Of a stretch of 64,000 nt of DNA, positions 15,953 through 24,557 are shown piece by piece. The first letter of the stretch is position 1; each line of letters starts with the position of its first letter. Origin of the DNA: Elusimicrobiota bacterium (lineage in GTDB: Bacteria; Elusimicrobiota; Elusimicrobia; F11); contig JAJVIP010000020.1 in NCBI GenBank assembly GCA_022072025.1, forward strand, positions 1 to 64,000, given 5' to 3'. A model generated the notes under the pieces. It was not told the DNA's origin and ran no database searches. It worked only from the letters and a program-made list of their open reading frames with translations. Made by a program: the position numbers and the translations under genes.

Positions 15953-17548
15953 AAAAACGAAATTGCGAGGCGGCGGACTTTCGCCATTATCTCTCATCCC
16001 GATGCCGGAAAAACCACGCTTACGGAAAAATTCTTGCTTTATGGGGGCGCTGTGCAACTGGCGGGATCGGTGACAGCGCGCAAAAACCAACGAGAATCAA
16101 CATCCGACTGGATGGAACTCGAGCGCAAGCGCGGTATCTCGGTGAGTTCAACGGTGTTGCAGTTTGATTACAACGGGTTTCGAGTAAATTTATTGGATAC
16201 ACCGGGTCACCGCGATTTTTCAGAAGACACCTATCGGGTTTTAACGGCGGTGGATGCTGTGGTGATGGTGATTGATGCGGCGAAAGGCATCGAAGCGCAG
16301 ACACGTAAACTCTTTGAGGTTTGCCGTCAACGTCATGTGCCGATTTTTACCTTCATGAACAAATGCGATCGACCCATGAGAGAACCTTTGGCCTTGTTGG
16401 ACGAGTTGGAAAGTGTTTTAAAAATTCATGCTTTTCCCATGAGTTGGCCTCTTGGTGACGGACCCTATTTCCGTGGAGTATACGAACGGCAAAAAAAAGA
16501 AGTTCATTTGTTTGAGCGGGTGGTGGGGGGGATGTACCGCGCGCCCGTTCAAGTCCATGATTTGTCCGATGCCGCAGTACGCGAGAAGTTGGACGATTTG
16601 ACCTATGGCAAAGTTACTGAGGAACTGGAAATGTTGGAGGCCGCAGGAACGGTCTTTGACGGAGCTGCCGTTTTGCGAGGGGAAGTGACACCGGTTTTTT
16701 TTGGAAGTGCCTCCAATAATTTTGGCGTCCAAATGTTGCTGGATGGTTTTCTTGCGCTTTCCACGCCCCCCGTTGCGCGAAAATCCACATTGGGTGAAGT
16801 TCCATTGGACGGTCCCTTTTCTGGATTCATTTTCAAAATTCAAGGCAACATGGATCCCCGGCATCGAGACCGTATCGCGTTTATGCGGATATGTTCTGGA
16901 AAGTTCACTCGGGATATGTTGGTGTTCCATTCAAGGTCAGGAAAAAAAATGAAGTTGTCCAATTCACACAAGCTTTTTGGGCGCGATCGGGAAATCGTGG
17001 AGGAGGCCTATCCGGGCGATATTGTGGGTTTGGTTGGGTACGATGAGTTTGGCGTTGGGGACACCTTAACGGAAGATCCAACAATTGTTTACAATGAAAT
17101 TCCTCGATTTCCCTCCGAATGTTTTGCTTTTATACACAATCCCAGTCCCGCTAAGTTTAAACCGTTCCGGAAAGGATTGGACCAATTGTTGACGGAAGGA
17201 ATTGTCCAAATGCTTTATCTGAAGAACTCGCCGAAACAAGCACCGCTTTTGGCGGCTGTAGGACAACTTCAGTTTGAAGTGGTTCAATATCGATTGGAAA
17301 GTGAATATGGCGCTGAATCGAGGCTTGAACGGACAAACTATCAATTGTTTCGTTGGATCGATGCTAAAACGGATCCCAAGGTTCTTAGCGAGATGAGATT
17401 ACCGCCCGGCGCGGCTTTGGTTGAAGACATGGCAGGTCAAACGGGCATTCTTTTTGATGCTGAATGGGCGCTGAAATATTTCAGAGAAAACAACCCCGGT
17501 GTTGTCCTCCACGACACCGCTGATTTGACTCAATTAATAACGAAATAG
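15950..17548 (+). CDS. prfC: Peptide chain release factor 3
   Basis: RF3 is a GTPase that recycles RF1/RF2 from the ribosome after termination. The 532 residues start with the G domain: P-loop SHPDAGKTT, the switch regions with ERKRGISVSS and LLDTPGHRDFSEDT, and NKCD for guanine recognition. They are followed by EF-Tu-like domain 2 and an RF3 C-terminal domain, giving normal family length. The ATG and its GGAG (7-base spacing) lie inside the right end of the family A repeat. This is the best example of a gene whose translation start is supplied by the repeat. Confidence 0.96.
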   Translation: MKNEIARRRTFAIISHPDAGKTTLTEKFLLYGGAVQLAGSVTARKNQRESTSDWMELERKRGISVSSTVLQFDYNGFRVNLLDTPGHRDFSEDTYRVLTAVDAVVMVIDAAKGIEAQTRKLFEVCRQRHVPIFTFMNKCDRPMREPLALLDELESVLKIHAFPMSWPLGDGPYFRGVYERQKKEVHLFERVVGGMYRAPVQVHDLSDAAVREKLDDLTYGKVTEELEMLEAAGTVFDGAAVLRGEVTPVFFGSASNNFGVQMLLDGFLALSTPPVARKSTLGEVPLDGPFSGFIFKIQGNMDPRHRDRIAFMRICSGKFTRDMLVFHSRSGKKMKLSNSHKLFGRDREIVEEAYPGDIVGLVGYDEFGVGDTLTEDPTIVYNEIPRFPSECFAFIHNPSPAKFKPFRKGLDQLLTEGIVQMLYLKNSPKQAPLLAAVGQLQFEVVQYRLESEYGAESRLERTNYQLFRWIDAKTDPKVLSEMRLPPGAALVEDMAGQTGILFDAEWALKYFRENNPGVVLHDTADLTQLITK

Positions 17549-17647
17549 GACCTTTTGCATAAGCTCGATGAGACGCAGACGAAGCTGTCCTTCGTCAACA
17601 AATGTCTAGGCAACCACATTGTTGTCCGTTAGAATCATCTTTCATTT

Positions 17648-19921
17648 ATGAAAATTACCATTCGCCTGATTACCTCTATTGTTTTTGCGATCGTCCTGGT
17701 GGCTTTCACTTTCACTTTCTTCCAGGTTCGACGCGAAAAAAATATCTTAATTAATGAGCTCGACCGTCGCGCGCTGCTTCTTTCAGAGAGTCTTCAAGAA
17801 TCAATTGAACCTCTTGTTGCTGCTCAAAAGAGCACAGAATTGGATCGATTGGTGGAGCGGTTTGGAAACCGTGAGCGTTTGGTCGGCGTAGCTGTTTACG
17901 ACGCTGAAAGCCATATCACCGCAATGACGAAAAGTCTCATCGACTCGATGACAGATCCTCCACCTGAGGTTCGAAGGGTCATCGACCAAAGAGAGGCAAT
18001 GGGTGTTTACCATTCTTCTCCTCCTGGGCAAGAGAAACATGTTTTTGTGTTTCCGCTGGGTTCACCAGGTTCCGCATCCGGCGCTCTTGTTCTCATTCAT
18101 AAAGCCACGCATATCCGTGCTCGCGTCAACTCGATTTGGCAGGAAGGATTCTTTCGATTCTTTATCCAGGCTCTTCTTATCTCTCTGATCACTCTTTTGA
18201 TTATTCGTTGGAATGTTTTAAGCCCGATCTATCACGCGGCGGAATGGATCAAAGCACTTCGATTGGGTGAATATGATGCACAGGGCGTACCTTTACCCAA
18301 GGATTTATTTGGCCCCCTAGAAAAGGAAGTCACACATCTAGCCCAAAGTTTAACCACCGCACGAGCGGCGGCTGAAGAAGAAGCCAAGCTCCGTCAAACT
18401 CAGGAATCACTTTGGACAGCCGAACGGCTTAAAGAACATGTCCGAACCACCATGGGGAGTAATCCCCTTTTCGTTGTTTCCAATCGGGAACCGTATATGC
18501 ACATTAAAAAGGGAAAGGGTATTGATTGTATTGTTCCAGCGGGAGGGTTGATCACTGCGTTGGAGCCGGTATTGCGGGCCTGTGGCGGAACCTGGATTGC
18601 TCACGGATCGGGAGATGCGGATCCATTAACGGTGGATTCTCAAGACAGGTTGCGTGTTCCACCAGATGAACCGCAATACACACTTAAACGAGTCTGGTTA
18701 AGCAAAGAGCAAGAAGATGGATATTATTACGGGTTTTCAAACGAAGGGTTCTGGCCTTTGTGTCATATCGCGCACACGCGGCCATTGTTTCAACCTCAGG
18801 ATTGGGAGTTCTATCAAGAGGTCAATCAAAAATTCGCTGACGTGACATTGGAAGAAATCAAAGACATTAAGGAACCTTGGGTTTTGATTCAGGATTACCA
18901 CTTTGCGCTTCTTCCTCGATTGATCAAAGAAAAACGTCCTGATGCAAAGGTGGCCCTTTTTTGGCATATCCCCTGGCCCAATCCAGAATCATTTGGAATA
19001 TGTCCCTGGGCCCGCGAGATTCTTCATGGAATGTTGGGAGCGGATCTGATGGGATTTCACATTCAATATCACTGTAATAATTTTCTTGAAACCGTAGATC
19101 GATTCCTTGAGTCTCGAATTGACTGGGAACGGTTCGCAGTGAACCGGCAAGGACACACGACGTGGGTTAAACCGTTTCCCATCAGTATCGATTTCACACC
19201 TGGTTCTCATGGTCAGCATGAAGGGGCTTCTTTTCCCAACAAAGAACTGCTCTTTAAAGAGCTGGGAGTCAAAGCACAATTTCTTGGAGTGGGTGTGGAT
19301 CGAATCGACTACACCAAAGGAATTCTCGAGCGGTTTAGAGGCGTGGAACGATTCCTTGAAAAAAACAGCCAATACGTGGGTAAATTTACCTTTGTGGAGT
19401 TGGGGGCCCCCAGTCGAACCTTGATCAAACGTTATCATGATTTGATGGCGGAAATTGAAGAAGAGGTGGAGAGAATCAATTGGCGTTTCAAAACCAAGGA
19501 ATGGAAGCCGATTGTATTTTTGAAAAAACATCACAGTCACAAAGAAATTGAACCGTATTATCAAGCCGCTGATGTTTGCTTGGTAACTTCGCTACATGAT
19601 GGAATGAATTTGGTAGCCAAGGAGTTTATCGCGGCAAGGTCTGATGAAGATGGCGTTTTGATTCTCAGCCCCTTTGCTGGTGCCGAAAGAGAATTGCGCG
19701 ATGCGCTTATTGTGAACCCTTATGATATTGAGAAAACCGCGGAAGCCATTCGGGTCGCCTTGGAGATGTCTCCAGAGGAACGGTCCAGTCGGATGAAACG
19801 AATGAGATTGGTGGTTCGCGGCAATAACATTTACCGATGGGCAGCTAAATTAATGACGGAGCTTGATCATGTTCCTTTGTCGGCCCCGGTTGAAAAATCC
19901 ATTTCACAAAGTCTTATATGA
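17648..19921 (+). CDS. otsA: Trehalose-6-phosphate synthase fused to a two-helix membrane sensor-like N terminus
   Basis: The C-terminal two thirds (about residues 270-740) are a GT20 trehalose-6-phosphate synthase that joins UDP- or ADP-glucose to glucose-6-phosphate: [48 protein letters not shown] and [13 protein letters not shown] are all present. The first 270 residues hold a membrane helix (about 5-25), an extracytoplasmic domain (about 26-165), a second helix (about 168-190) and a HAMP-like plus coiled stretch. This layout copies a receptor and places the enzyme on the inner membrane face. A TAGAAT lies 12 bases before the ATG. Head of the trehalose operon, overlapping otsB by 4 bases. 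Confidence 0.92.
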   Translation: MKITIRLITSIVFAIVLVAFTFTFFQVRREKNILINELDRRALLLSESLQESIEPLVAAQKSTELDRLVERFGNRERLVGVAVYDAESHITAMTKSLIDSMTDPPPEVRRVIDQREAMGVYHSSPPGQEKHVFVFPLGSPGSASGALVLIHKATHIRARVNSIWQEGFFRFFIQALLISLITLLIIRWNVLSPIYHAAEWIKALRLGEYDAQGVPLPKDLFGPLEKEVTHLAQSLTTARAAAEEEAKLRQTQESLWTAERLKEHVRTTMGSNPLFVVSNREPYMHIKKGKGIDCIVPAGGLITALEPVLRACGGTWIAHGSGDADPLTVDSQDRLRVPPDEPQYTLKRVWLSKEQEDGYYYGFSNEGFWPLCHIAHTRPLFQPQDWEFYQEVNQKFADVTLEEIKDIKEPWVLIQDYHFALLPRLIKEKRPDAKVALFWHIPWPNPESFGICPWAREILHGMLGADLMGFHIQYHCNNFLETVDRFLESRIDWERFAVNRQGHTTWVKPFPISIDFTPGSHGQHEGASFPNKELLFKELGVKAQFLGVGVDRIDYTKGILERFRGVERFLEKNSQYVGKFTFVELGAPSRTLIKRYHDLMAEIEEEVERINWRFKTKEWKPIVFLKKHHSHKEIEPYYQAADVCLVTSLHDGMNLVAKEFIAARSDEDGVLILSPFAGAERELRDALIVNPYDIEKTAEAIRVALEMSPEERSSRMKRMRLVVRGNNIYRWAAKLMTELDHVPLSAPVEKSISQSLI

Positions 19922-20688
19922 GGGAGGTGTTTGCGCATTGGAAATTCATACATCAAGCCCTTCACCAAGCGAAGGAAACCCTTTTCTTGTTTGATTTTGA
20001 CGGGACTTTATCCAGAATCGTTCAACACCCGAGCGCGGCTAGAATGAGTAAAGAAGTCAAACCCTTGCTGAGAAAACTGTCGAAGAAAAAGGGGATAAAG
20101 GTGGGAGTGATTTCTGGTCGATCCTTATCCGATATTAAAAAAAAAGTAGGAATGAAAGACCTGATCTATGCGGGTAATCATGGTTTTGAGGCGGAAGGAA
20201 ATGATTTTCGATTTATTCACCCACACGCCTCATCTATGAAATCTGAACTTAATCAAATTGTTTCTGAGGCAACTTCACTTCTGAGAGGAATGAAAGGAAT
20301 TCATATAGAAAACAAGGAAATGACGGCGAGTATTCATTATCGAAATATTTCTCCCTTCTCTCTTCGTCGGTTCCTTTCATTTATGAACCGATTTCAATCC
20401 CGATGTGAAAGCAGAGGTTTTTTTCTGAGGGCCGGGAAAAAAGTCTTCGAGATTCTTCCCGAACTGAAATGGAACAAAGGAATGTTTGTTCGTTTGTTAG
20501 AAAAGAAATTTGGATATCCCCTGATTGTTTATATTGGTGATGACACAACGGACGAAGATGCCTTTCGTGCAATAAAAAAAAGGGGGATTTCTATCCGCAT
20601 AGGAGCAATAAAGGGATCGGCAGCTTCCTATTTCTTGCCATTACAATCGGACATAGCCCTTTTTTTAAGGAGAGTAATTGAGTCATGA
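19918..20688 (+). CDS. otsB: Trehalose-6-phosphate phosphatase
   Basis: OtsB removes the phosphate from trehalose-6-phosphate to release trehalose. The 256 residues are a HAD-superfamily phosphatase: the nucleophile motif FLFDFDGTLSR near residue 25, VISGRSLSDI (motif II), YAGNHGFE, the lysine-bearing LPELKWNKG, and the C-terminal acidic motif YIGDDTTDEDAF. It overlaps otsA by ATGA and the next gene by ATGA, so the operon looks translationally coupled from end to end. Confidence 0.95.
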   Translation: MREVFAHWKFIHQALHQAKETLFLFDFDGTLSRIVQHPSAARMSKEVKPLLRKLSKKKGIKVGVISGRSLSDIKKKVGMKDLIYAGNHGFEAEGNDFRFIHPHASSMKSELNQIVSEATSLLRGMKGIHIENKEMTASIHYRNISPFSLRRFLSFMNRFQSRCESRGFFLRAGKKVFEILPELKWNKGMFVRLLEKKFGYPLIVYIGDDTTDEDAFRAIKKRGISIRIGAIKGSAASYFLPLQSDIALFLRRVIES

Positions 20689-21374
20689 CTCAAAAACAAG
20701 CGTCAAACCCTTTCAAATTTTCGACGCAGGCCAACTTGGTTGAATTGACGGGTGTCAAAGCCCGTGATGTGCGAGAGCTTCATGCTTATCTGAAAATAGC
20801 TCCTGGCGCAGTGATCTACCATCATACGCATCATTTTCTCAGGCAACATCAATTCTTGTCTCCCGAACCGCCGAATGATTTTGCTTATTGGGTCACAAAT
20901 GTTCTCAATGAGGATAAATTAGGGGAGCAATTGGCGGCCATTGATATTGTTCGTTTCCCATCGATTCGGGCTCTCCAGGAAAAAATCGCTGAGGTGATGG
21001 AACAATTTTTAACTTCAACCAAACTTCACCGGTCAGCCCCGGATGGAGAAGAGTTCCACTTCATGAAATCGAAAAGTTTTATTTTACCCACCCCTTATGT
21101 AGCTTGGACGTTAGGAGAATTTTCTGAGTGCATCCGCAAGGTAAGCATTTATTCACTTTACCATCATATGTTCGAGGCACGCATGCGCCTTGGACGGGAA
21201 ACCAATGATTTCTCATTTTGGCTTGAAGGTGAACTGGGAGAAAAAACACTTGCTCAGAGGATTAGGCATTTGGACCCCTATACACACACCTTGGAAGGAT
21301 TAAGGCAGAGAATACTACTGCTCACGAACTGGCGACTTGAGAGTTTGAACCGGGAGGGGATGCATGCATCTTGA
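20685..21374 (+). CDS. DUF5752-like protein of the trehalose operon
   Basis: The 229 residues match proteins that I recall as DUF5752, often found next to trehalose synthase genes. Visible features are a repeated arrangement: an N-terminal half with IAPGAVIYHHTHHFLRQ and FAYWVTNVL, and a C-terminal half with ISIY-type SLYHHMFEARMR and FSFWLEGELGE. This suggests an internal duplication of a helix-rich unit with conserved His and acidic residues. No catalytic family is recognised. It overlaps both neighbours and may be an accessory or regulatory subunit for the trehalose enzymes; that is inference from context. Confidence 0.75.
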   Translation: MTQKQASNPFKFSTQANLVELTGVKARDVRELHAYLKIAPGAVIYHHTHHFLRQHQFLSPEPPNDFAYWVTNVLNEDKLGEQLAAIDIVRFPSIRALQEKIAEVMEQFLTSTKLHRSAPDGEEFHFMKSKSFILPTPYVAWTLGEFSECIRKVSIYSLYHHMFEARMRLGRETNDFSFWLEGELGEKTLAQRIRHLDPYTHTLEGLRQRILLLTNWRLESLNREGMHAS

Positions 21375-22587
21375 CGAGTACTCCCCCATTGTCGGGCAGT
21401 CCACTATCGATGACATAAAATTGATTGCGAAACCGTTACAAGATCGATTGGTTAGAAATATCAACTCGACCGCGGTGGGCGGCGGCGTTGCCGAGATCCT
21501 GAGCCGGATGGTTCCTTTGCTCAAGGAATTGGGCGTGAACGCTCAATGGGATGTGATTAAAGGCGGCGAACAGTTCTTTGCTGTAACCAAAAAAATTCAC
21601 AACGCCCTGCACGGAGCCCCTGTTGAATTTTCAGAAAATGACAAGCAAGTTTATTGGCAAGCCCAGGAGATAAACGGTCAGCAGATGGATTTAAACGCTG
21701 ACATCGTTTTTATTCATGATCCGCAACCGGCCGGTCTTATTCGGAAACGAGCAGAGCATGGTGCTCGGTGGATTTGGCGGTGTCACATTGATATCTCGGA
21801 ACGAAATCAGGATGTATGGGATTTCTTGGAGCCCCTCATTAACAACTTTGATTCCAGTGTGTTTTCCGCTCCCAGCTTTGCCCAAAAATTAAATATTCCA
21901 CAGGTCATGATTACCCCTTCAATTGATCCTCTAAGTGATAAAAATAAAGATTTACCACAGGAATTTATCGATTCAGTTTTGGAGAGATTTCAAATTGCAA
22001 AGGACAAGCCATTGGTCACTCAAGTTTCGCGATTTGATCGTTTGAAAGATCCTTTGGGTGTGGTGGAGGCCTACCGGAAGGTTAAACCTTATTTTGATTG
22101 TCAGCTCCTTTTGGTGGGGGGAGCCGCTTCCGATGACCCGGAAGGGGCGGCTGTTCTTGAGGAGGTTCGAAATCGCGCAGAGGGGGACTCCGACATACAC
22201 ATATTGGAGTTGCCCCCGACAAGCCATTTGGAGATCAACGCTCTTCAACGGGCCAGTGATGTCATCCTCCAAAAGTCTCTCAAGGAAGGATTCGGCTTAA
22301 CGGTCTCGGAAGCCTTGTGGAAAGGGAAACCAGTTATTGCAGGAGCTGTGGGAGGAATTCCGCTTCAAATTACTCATAAATACTCCGGCATATTAACGCA
22401 TTCCGTGGATGGTACGGCCTACTGGCTCAAGCAACTATTGCAGTCTCCCGATTTCTCTAGAAAATTGGGCGAAAACGGCAAAGAACATGTTCGAGATAAT
22501 TTCCTTTTGACACGGCATTTGAAAGATTATCTTCTTCTTTTTCTTTCGCTTGAGCATGCTGGAAAAGACGTCGTCTATCTGAATTGA
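21364..22587 (+). CDS. treT: Trehalose synthase TreT-type glycosyltransferase (GT4)
   Basis: TreT joins a nucleotide-diphosphate glucose directly to glucose, giving trehalose reversibly and without a phosphorylated intermediate. The 407 residues start with the TreT-type N terminus containing NINSTAVGGGVAEILSRMVP. They have the Rossmann donor-binding half with VTQVSRFDRLKDPLGVV and the GT4 E-x7-E motif in SLKEGFGLTVSEALWKGKPV. ATG 21364 overlaps the previous stop by 11 bases, with GGGAGGGG upstream. Having it in one operon with otsAB gives two routes to trehalose. It is convergent with the small gene at 22591. Confidence 0.88.
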   Translation: MHLDEYSPIVGQSTIDDIKLIAKPLQDRLVRNINSTAVGGGVAEILSRMVPLLKELGVNAQWDVIKGGEQFFAVTKKIHNALHGAPVEFSENDKQVYWQAQEINGQQMDLNADIVFIHDPQPAGLIRKRAEHGARWIWRCHIDISERNQDVWDFLEPLINNFDSSVFSAPSFAQKLNIPQVMITPSIDPLSDKNKDLPQEFIDSVLERFQIAKDKPLVTQVSRFDRLKDPLGVVEAYRKVKPYFDCQLLLVGGAASDDPEGAAVLEEVRNRAEGDSDIHILELPPTSHLEINALQRASDVILQKSLKEGFGLTVSEALWKGKPVIAGAVGGIPLQITHKYSGILTHSVDGTAYWLKQLLQSPDFSRKLGENGKEHVRDNFLLTRHLKDYLLLFLSLEHAGKDVVYLN

Positions 22588-22590
22588 CGA

Positions 22591-22929
22591 TTAGTTTTTC
22601 TTGGGAACCACCCGGCAAAATCTGACGGCTGATTGCTGGGGTCGCCCTGGGCCGGTTTTTTGGCGGGCCACCAGAGTGATTTCACCAGCTGTTTTGGGTT
22701 CCCAATCGAACCAGTAATATCCCAAAGCGGTTCGACAGCCCTGCCACTCTCCACTATTGATTGATATTTCAACTTGACTGTTGGGAGTTGCACTGAGGCG
22801 AATGGCATAATGACCTGGAATGATCAATTCTTCTTCGCGCGGATAATCAATAGCAATGCTTAACGCCTTATTTTCTTGAGATGGTGATTTTTTTTCCTTT
22901 ATTTTTGTCGAGATTGACTTGGTAACCAT
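22591..22929 (-). CDS. Small conserved protein, immunoglobulin-like beta domain
   Basis: The 112 residues have a basic, charged N terminus of about 25 residues and then a compact beta-rich stretch with QVEISINSGEWQGCR, YYWFDWEP and EITLVARQ. That pattern resembles the glucodextranase/Ig-like domains that decorate carbohydrate-acting proteins. No signal peptide is seen. The function is unknown; its place beside the trehalose operon (convergent, 3 bases apart) may be meaningful. The GGAGG of this gene lies inside a hairpin (22930-22969). Confidence 0.6.
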   Translation of the reverse strand: MVTKSISTKIKEKKSPSQENKALSIAIDYPREEELIIPGHYAIRLSATPNSQVEISINSGEWQGCRTALGYYWFDWEPKTAGEITLVARQKTGPGRPQQSAVRFCRVVPKKN

Positions 22930-22969
22930 AGAATTCCTCCATTCAGCAATTATAATGTGGATGAATTCT
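22930..22969 (-). promoter_or_regulatory. Inverted repeat covering a Shine-Dalgarno
   Basis: AGAATTCCTCCA (22930-22941) and TGGATGAATTCT (22958-22969) pair with one mismatch around a 16-base AT-rich loop. In the mRNA of the gene at 22591-22929, the GGAGG ribosome site would be in the stem directly before the start codon. It could act as a translational switch or be an operator. Confidence 0.45.
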
Positions 22970-23036
22970 AGCGATATTTGATCGTTTGGAAGTAGAAATA
23001 TTAACTTGAATTATTCAGATGAGGAGGGAAAACCCC

Positions 23037-23363
23037 ATGTCCAGTTATTATGTCAGTGAAGATTTGCCACGATTTGCGGAGGTGGCCAAGGCCTCTCCTC
23101 AATTATTTGAATCTTTTAACAAATGGTATGGCGAAACCATGGCACCAGGCGCGCTGGATGCCAAAACAAAAAAATTAATCGCTTTTGCGGTGGCCCACGC
23201 CATTCAATGCGCCTATTGTATTGACGCCTATGCATCAGCGGGAGCCAAAGAAGGTTTAACGCCAGAGCAAATGACGGAGGCGGTCCATGTGGCCTCGGCC
23301 ATTCGGGCGGGTTCGAGTTTGGTCCACAATGTTCAAGCCATCAACACATGGAGTCGCGATTAA
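23037..23363 (+). CDS. Carboxymuconolactone decarboxylase/AhpD-family peroxidase-like protein
   Basis: This 108-residue all-helical protein has the AhpD-type redox centre CAYCIDAY with a CxxC pair near residue 60, then the family helices MTEAVHVASAIRAGSS. It resembles most closely, from memory, the short peroxidase-like proteins linked to arsenosugar biosynthesis clusters. The first in-frame ATG (23019) is part of an ATGAGGAGGG stretch that itself forms the Shine-Dalgarno, so ATG 23037 is chosen. The flavoprotein gene begins 15 bases downstream and is probably cotranscribed. Confidence 0.82.
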   Translation: MSSYYVSEDLPRFAEVAKASPQLFESFNKWYGETMAPGALDAKTKKLIAFAVAHAIQCAYCIDAYASAGAKEGLTPEQMTEAVHVASAIRAGSSLVHNVQAINTWSRD

Positions 23364-23378
23364 AGTCGAATTCTGATC

Positions 23379-24557
23379 ATGCCCAAACGTTTGGCCGTTA
23401 TTGGCGCCGGTCCCATTGGGATCGAAGCGGCTCTGCGAGGTGTTGCAAAAGGTTGGCAGGTGACAGTTTATGAACAAGAAACCGTGGGGTCTCATTTATT
23501 GCGGTGGGGGCATGTCCGATTTTTTTCTCAGTTGAAAGACAATGTGTCACCTCTTCTTTTGTCTTGTTTGCCCTTCCCGATGGATCCCCACGCTTATCTC
23601 ACCGGTCGTGAATTCGTTGAACGAGTACTTCGACCTGTCGCTTCCTCTCCCTCATTGACAGGAAAAATTCGTGAAGGAACACGCGTCTGCGCCATTGGAA
23701 AACGGAGGATTCTCAAAACCGAATTGCCGGGTCATCCCCTTCGGGCTGATAGGCCTTTTGAAATTCTTCTTCATTCTCAACATAACGGAGAGCAGGTTGT
23801 GGAGGCGGATGTTGTGCTTGATGCGGGAGGGGTTTATGGAACGCCCAATTGGGCGGGAGAATCGGGAATTCCCTGCCCAGGCGAAAGAGGTAATTCTTCC
23901 TATTTTATTCGCCATTTACCTGATCTAAAGGGGCGAGATAAAAAGGATTGGACCGGAAAAGCGATAGTCGTTATAGGGGATGGCCATTCGGCCGCCACTG
24001 CGATCTATGGATTGGATCAACTCCGTCAAGAAGATGGGACCACGCATGTGACTTGGGTGGTAAGCCATGATCGGGCGCGCCCCTGTGTGGAGGTGGCCAA
24101 TGATCCATTACCAGAGAGAAAGGCAATCGTGGCTCGAGCGAACGATATCGCGGAGCATCCCCCCGAAGATTGGAAAGTTTTTCGAAAACAATCTCTTTTG
24201 TCCGTGAAAGCTCTCTCAACCGACTGGATTCAATGCACGGTGGGCCGAGGTGAGTGGAAAAATGAAATCAAAGCCCAGAAGGTCTTGTCCTTGACGGGGT
24301 ATCGGCCTGATCGGTCTTATTTAGAGGAACTTCAATTGAATGTGTCTCCGGTAACGTCTGGGGCGGGGGGATTGGCTCAATCTTTGTTATCTGTCACCGA
24401 TTGTTTGGCCAAGATTGATGTGCCACCACAGAAACTGGAATCGGGTGAAAAGAATTTTTATCTCGTCGGCCACAAAAGTTATGGTCGGTTGAACAATTTT
24501 TTGCTCAGGACCGGCCTCGAACAATTGGATTTAATTTTTCGAAACCTTGGTTCTTAA
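23379..24557 (+). CDS. FAD-dependent NAD(P)-binding oxidoreductase
   Basis: The 392 residues begin with the dinucleotide-binding motif AVIGAGPIGIEAALRG and an acidic end to the second strand (TVYEQE). A second Rossmann motif, IVVIGDGHSAATAI, occurs near residue 205, and LSLTGYRPD lies near the C terminus. This is the arrangement of two-dinucleotide flavoproteins such as flavin monooxygenases and thioredoxin-reductase-like enzymes. No redox CxxC is seen. Together with the AhpD-like gene it forms a two-gene unit. Its last 27 bases overlap the convergent cdaA gene. Substrate unknown. Confidence 0.78.
   Translation: MPKRLAVIGAGPIGIEAALRGVAKGWQVTVYEQETVGSHLLRWGHVRFFSQLKDNVSPLLLSCLPFPMDPHAYLTGREFVERVLRPVASSPSLTGKIREGTRVCAIGKRRILKTELPGHPLRADRPFEILLHSQHNGEQVVEADVVLDAGGVYGTPNWAGESGIPCPGERGNSSYFIRHLPDLKGRDKKDWTGKAIVVIGDGHSAATAIYGLDQLRQEDGTTHVTWVVSHDRARPCVEVANDPLPERKAIVARANDIAEHPPEDWKVFRKQSLLSVKALSTDWIQCTVGRGEWKNEIKAQKVLSLTGYRPDRSYLEELQLNVSPVTSGAGGLAQSLLSVTDCLAKIDVPPQKLESGEKNFYLVGHKSYGRLNNFLLRTGLEQLDLIFRNLGS

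Noticed and set aside
15684-15953. 89-residue protein gene in family A repeats
   Set aside because: Listed as a repeat rather than CDS because differences between copies are mostly residue-changing and the composition follows the palindromic arms.
17578-17596. GACGAAG/CTTCGTC hairpin after prfC as a terminator
   Set aside because: The stem is only 7 bp and no T tract follows; the 99 bases between prfC and otsA hold no other clear feature.
22951-22956. TATAAT as a promoter before the AhpD-like gene
   Set aside because: It lies in the loop of the hairpin, 80 bases from the gene, and the AhpD-like gene has a strong Shine-Dalgarno, so it was not called as a promoter.
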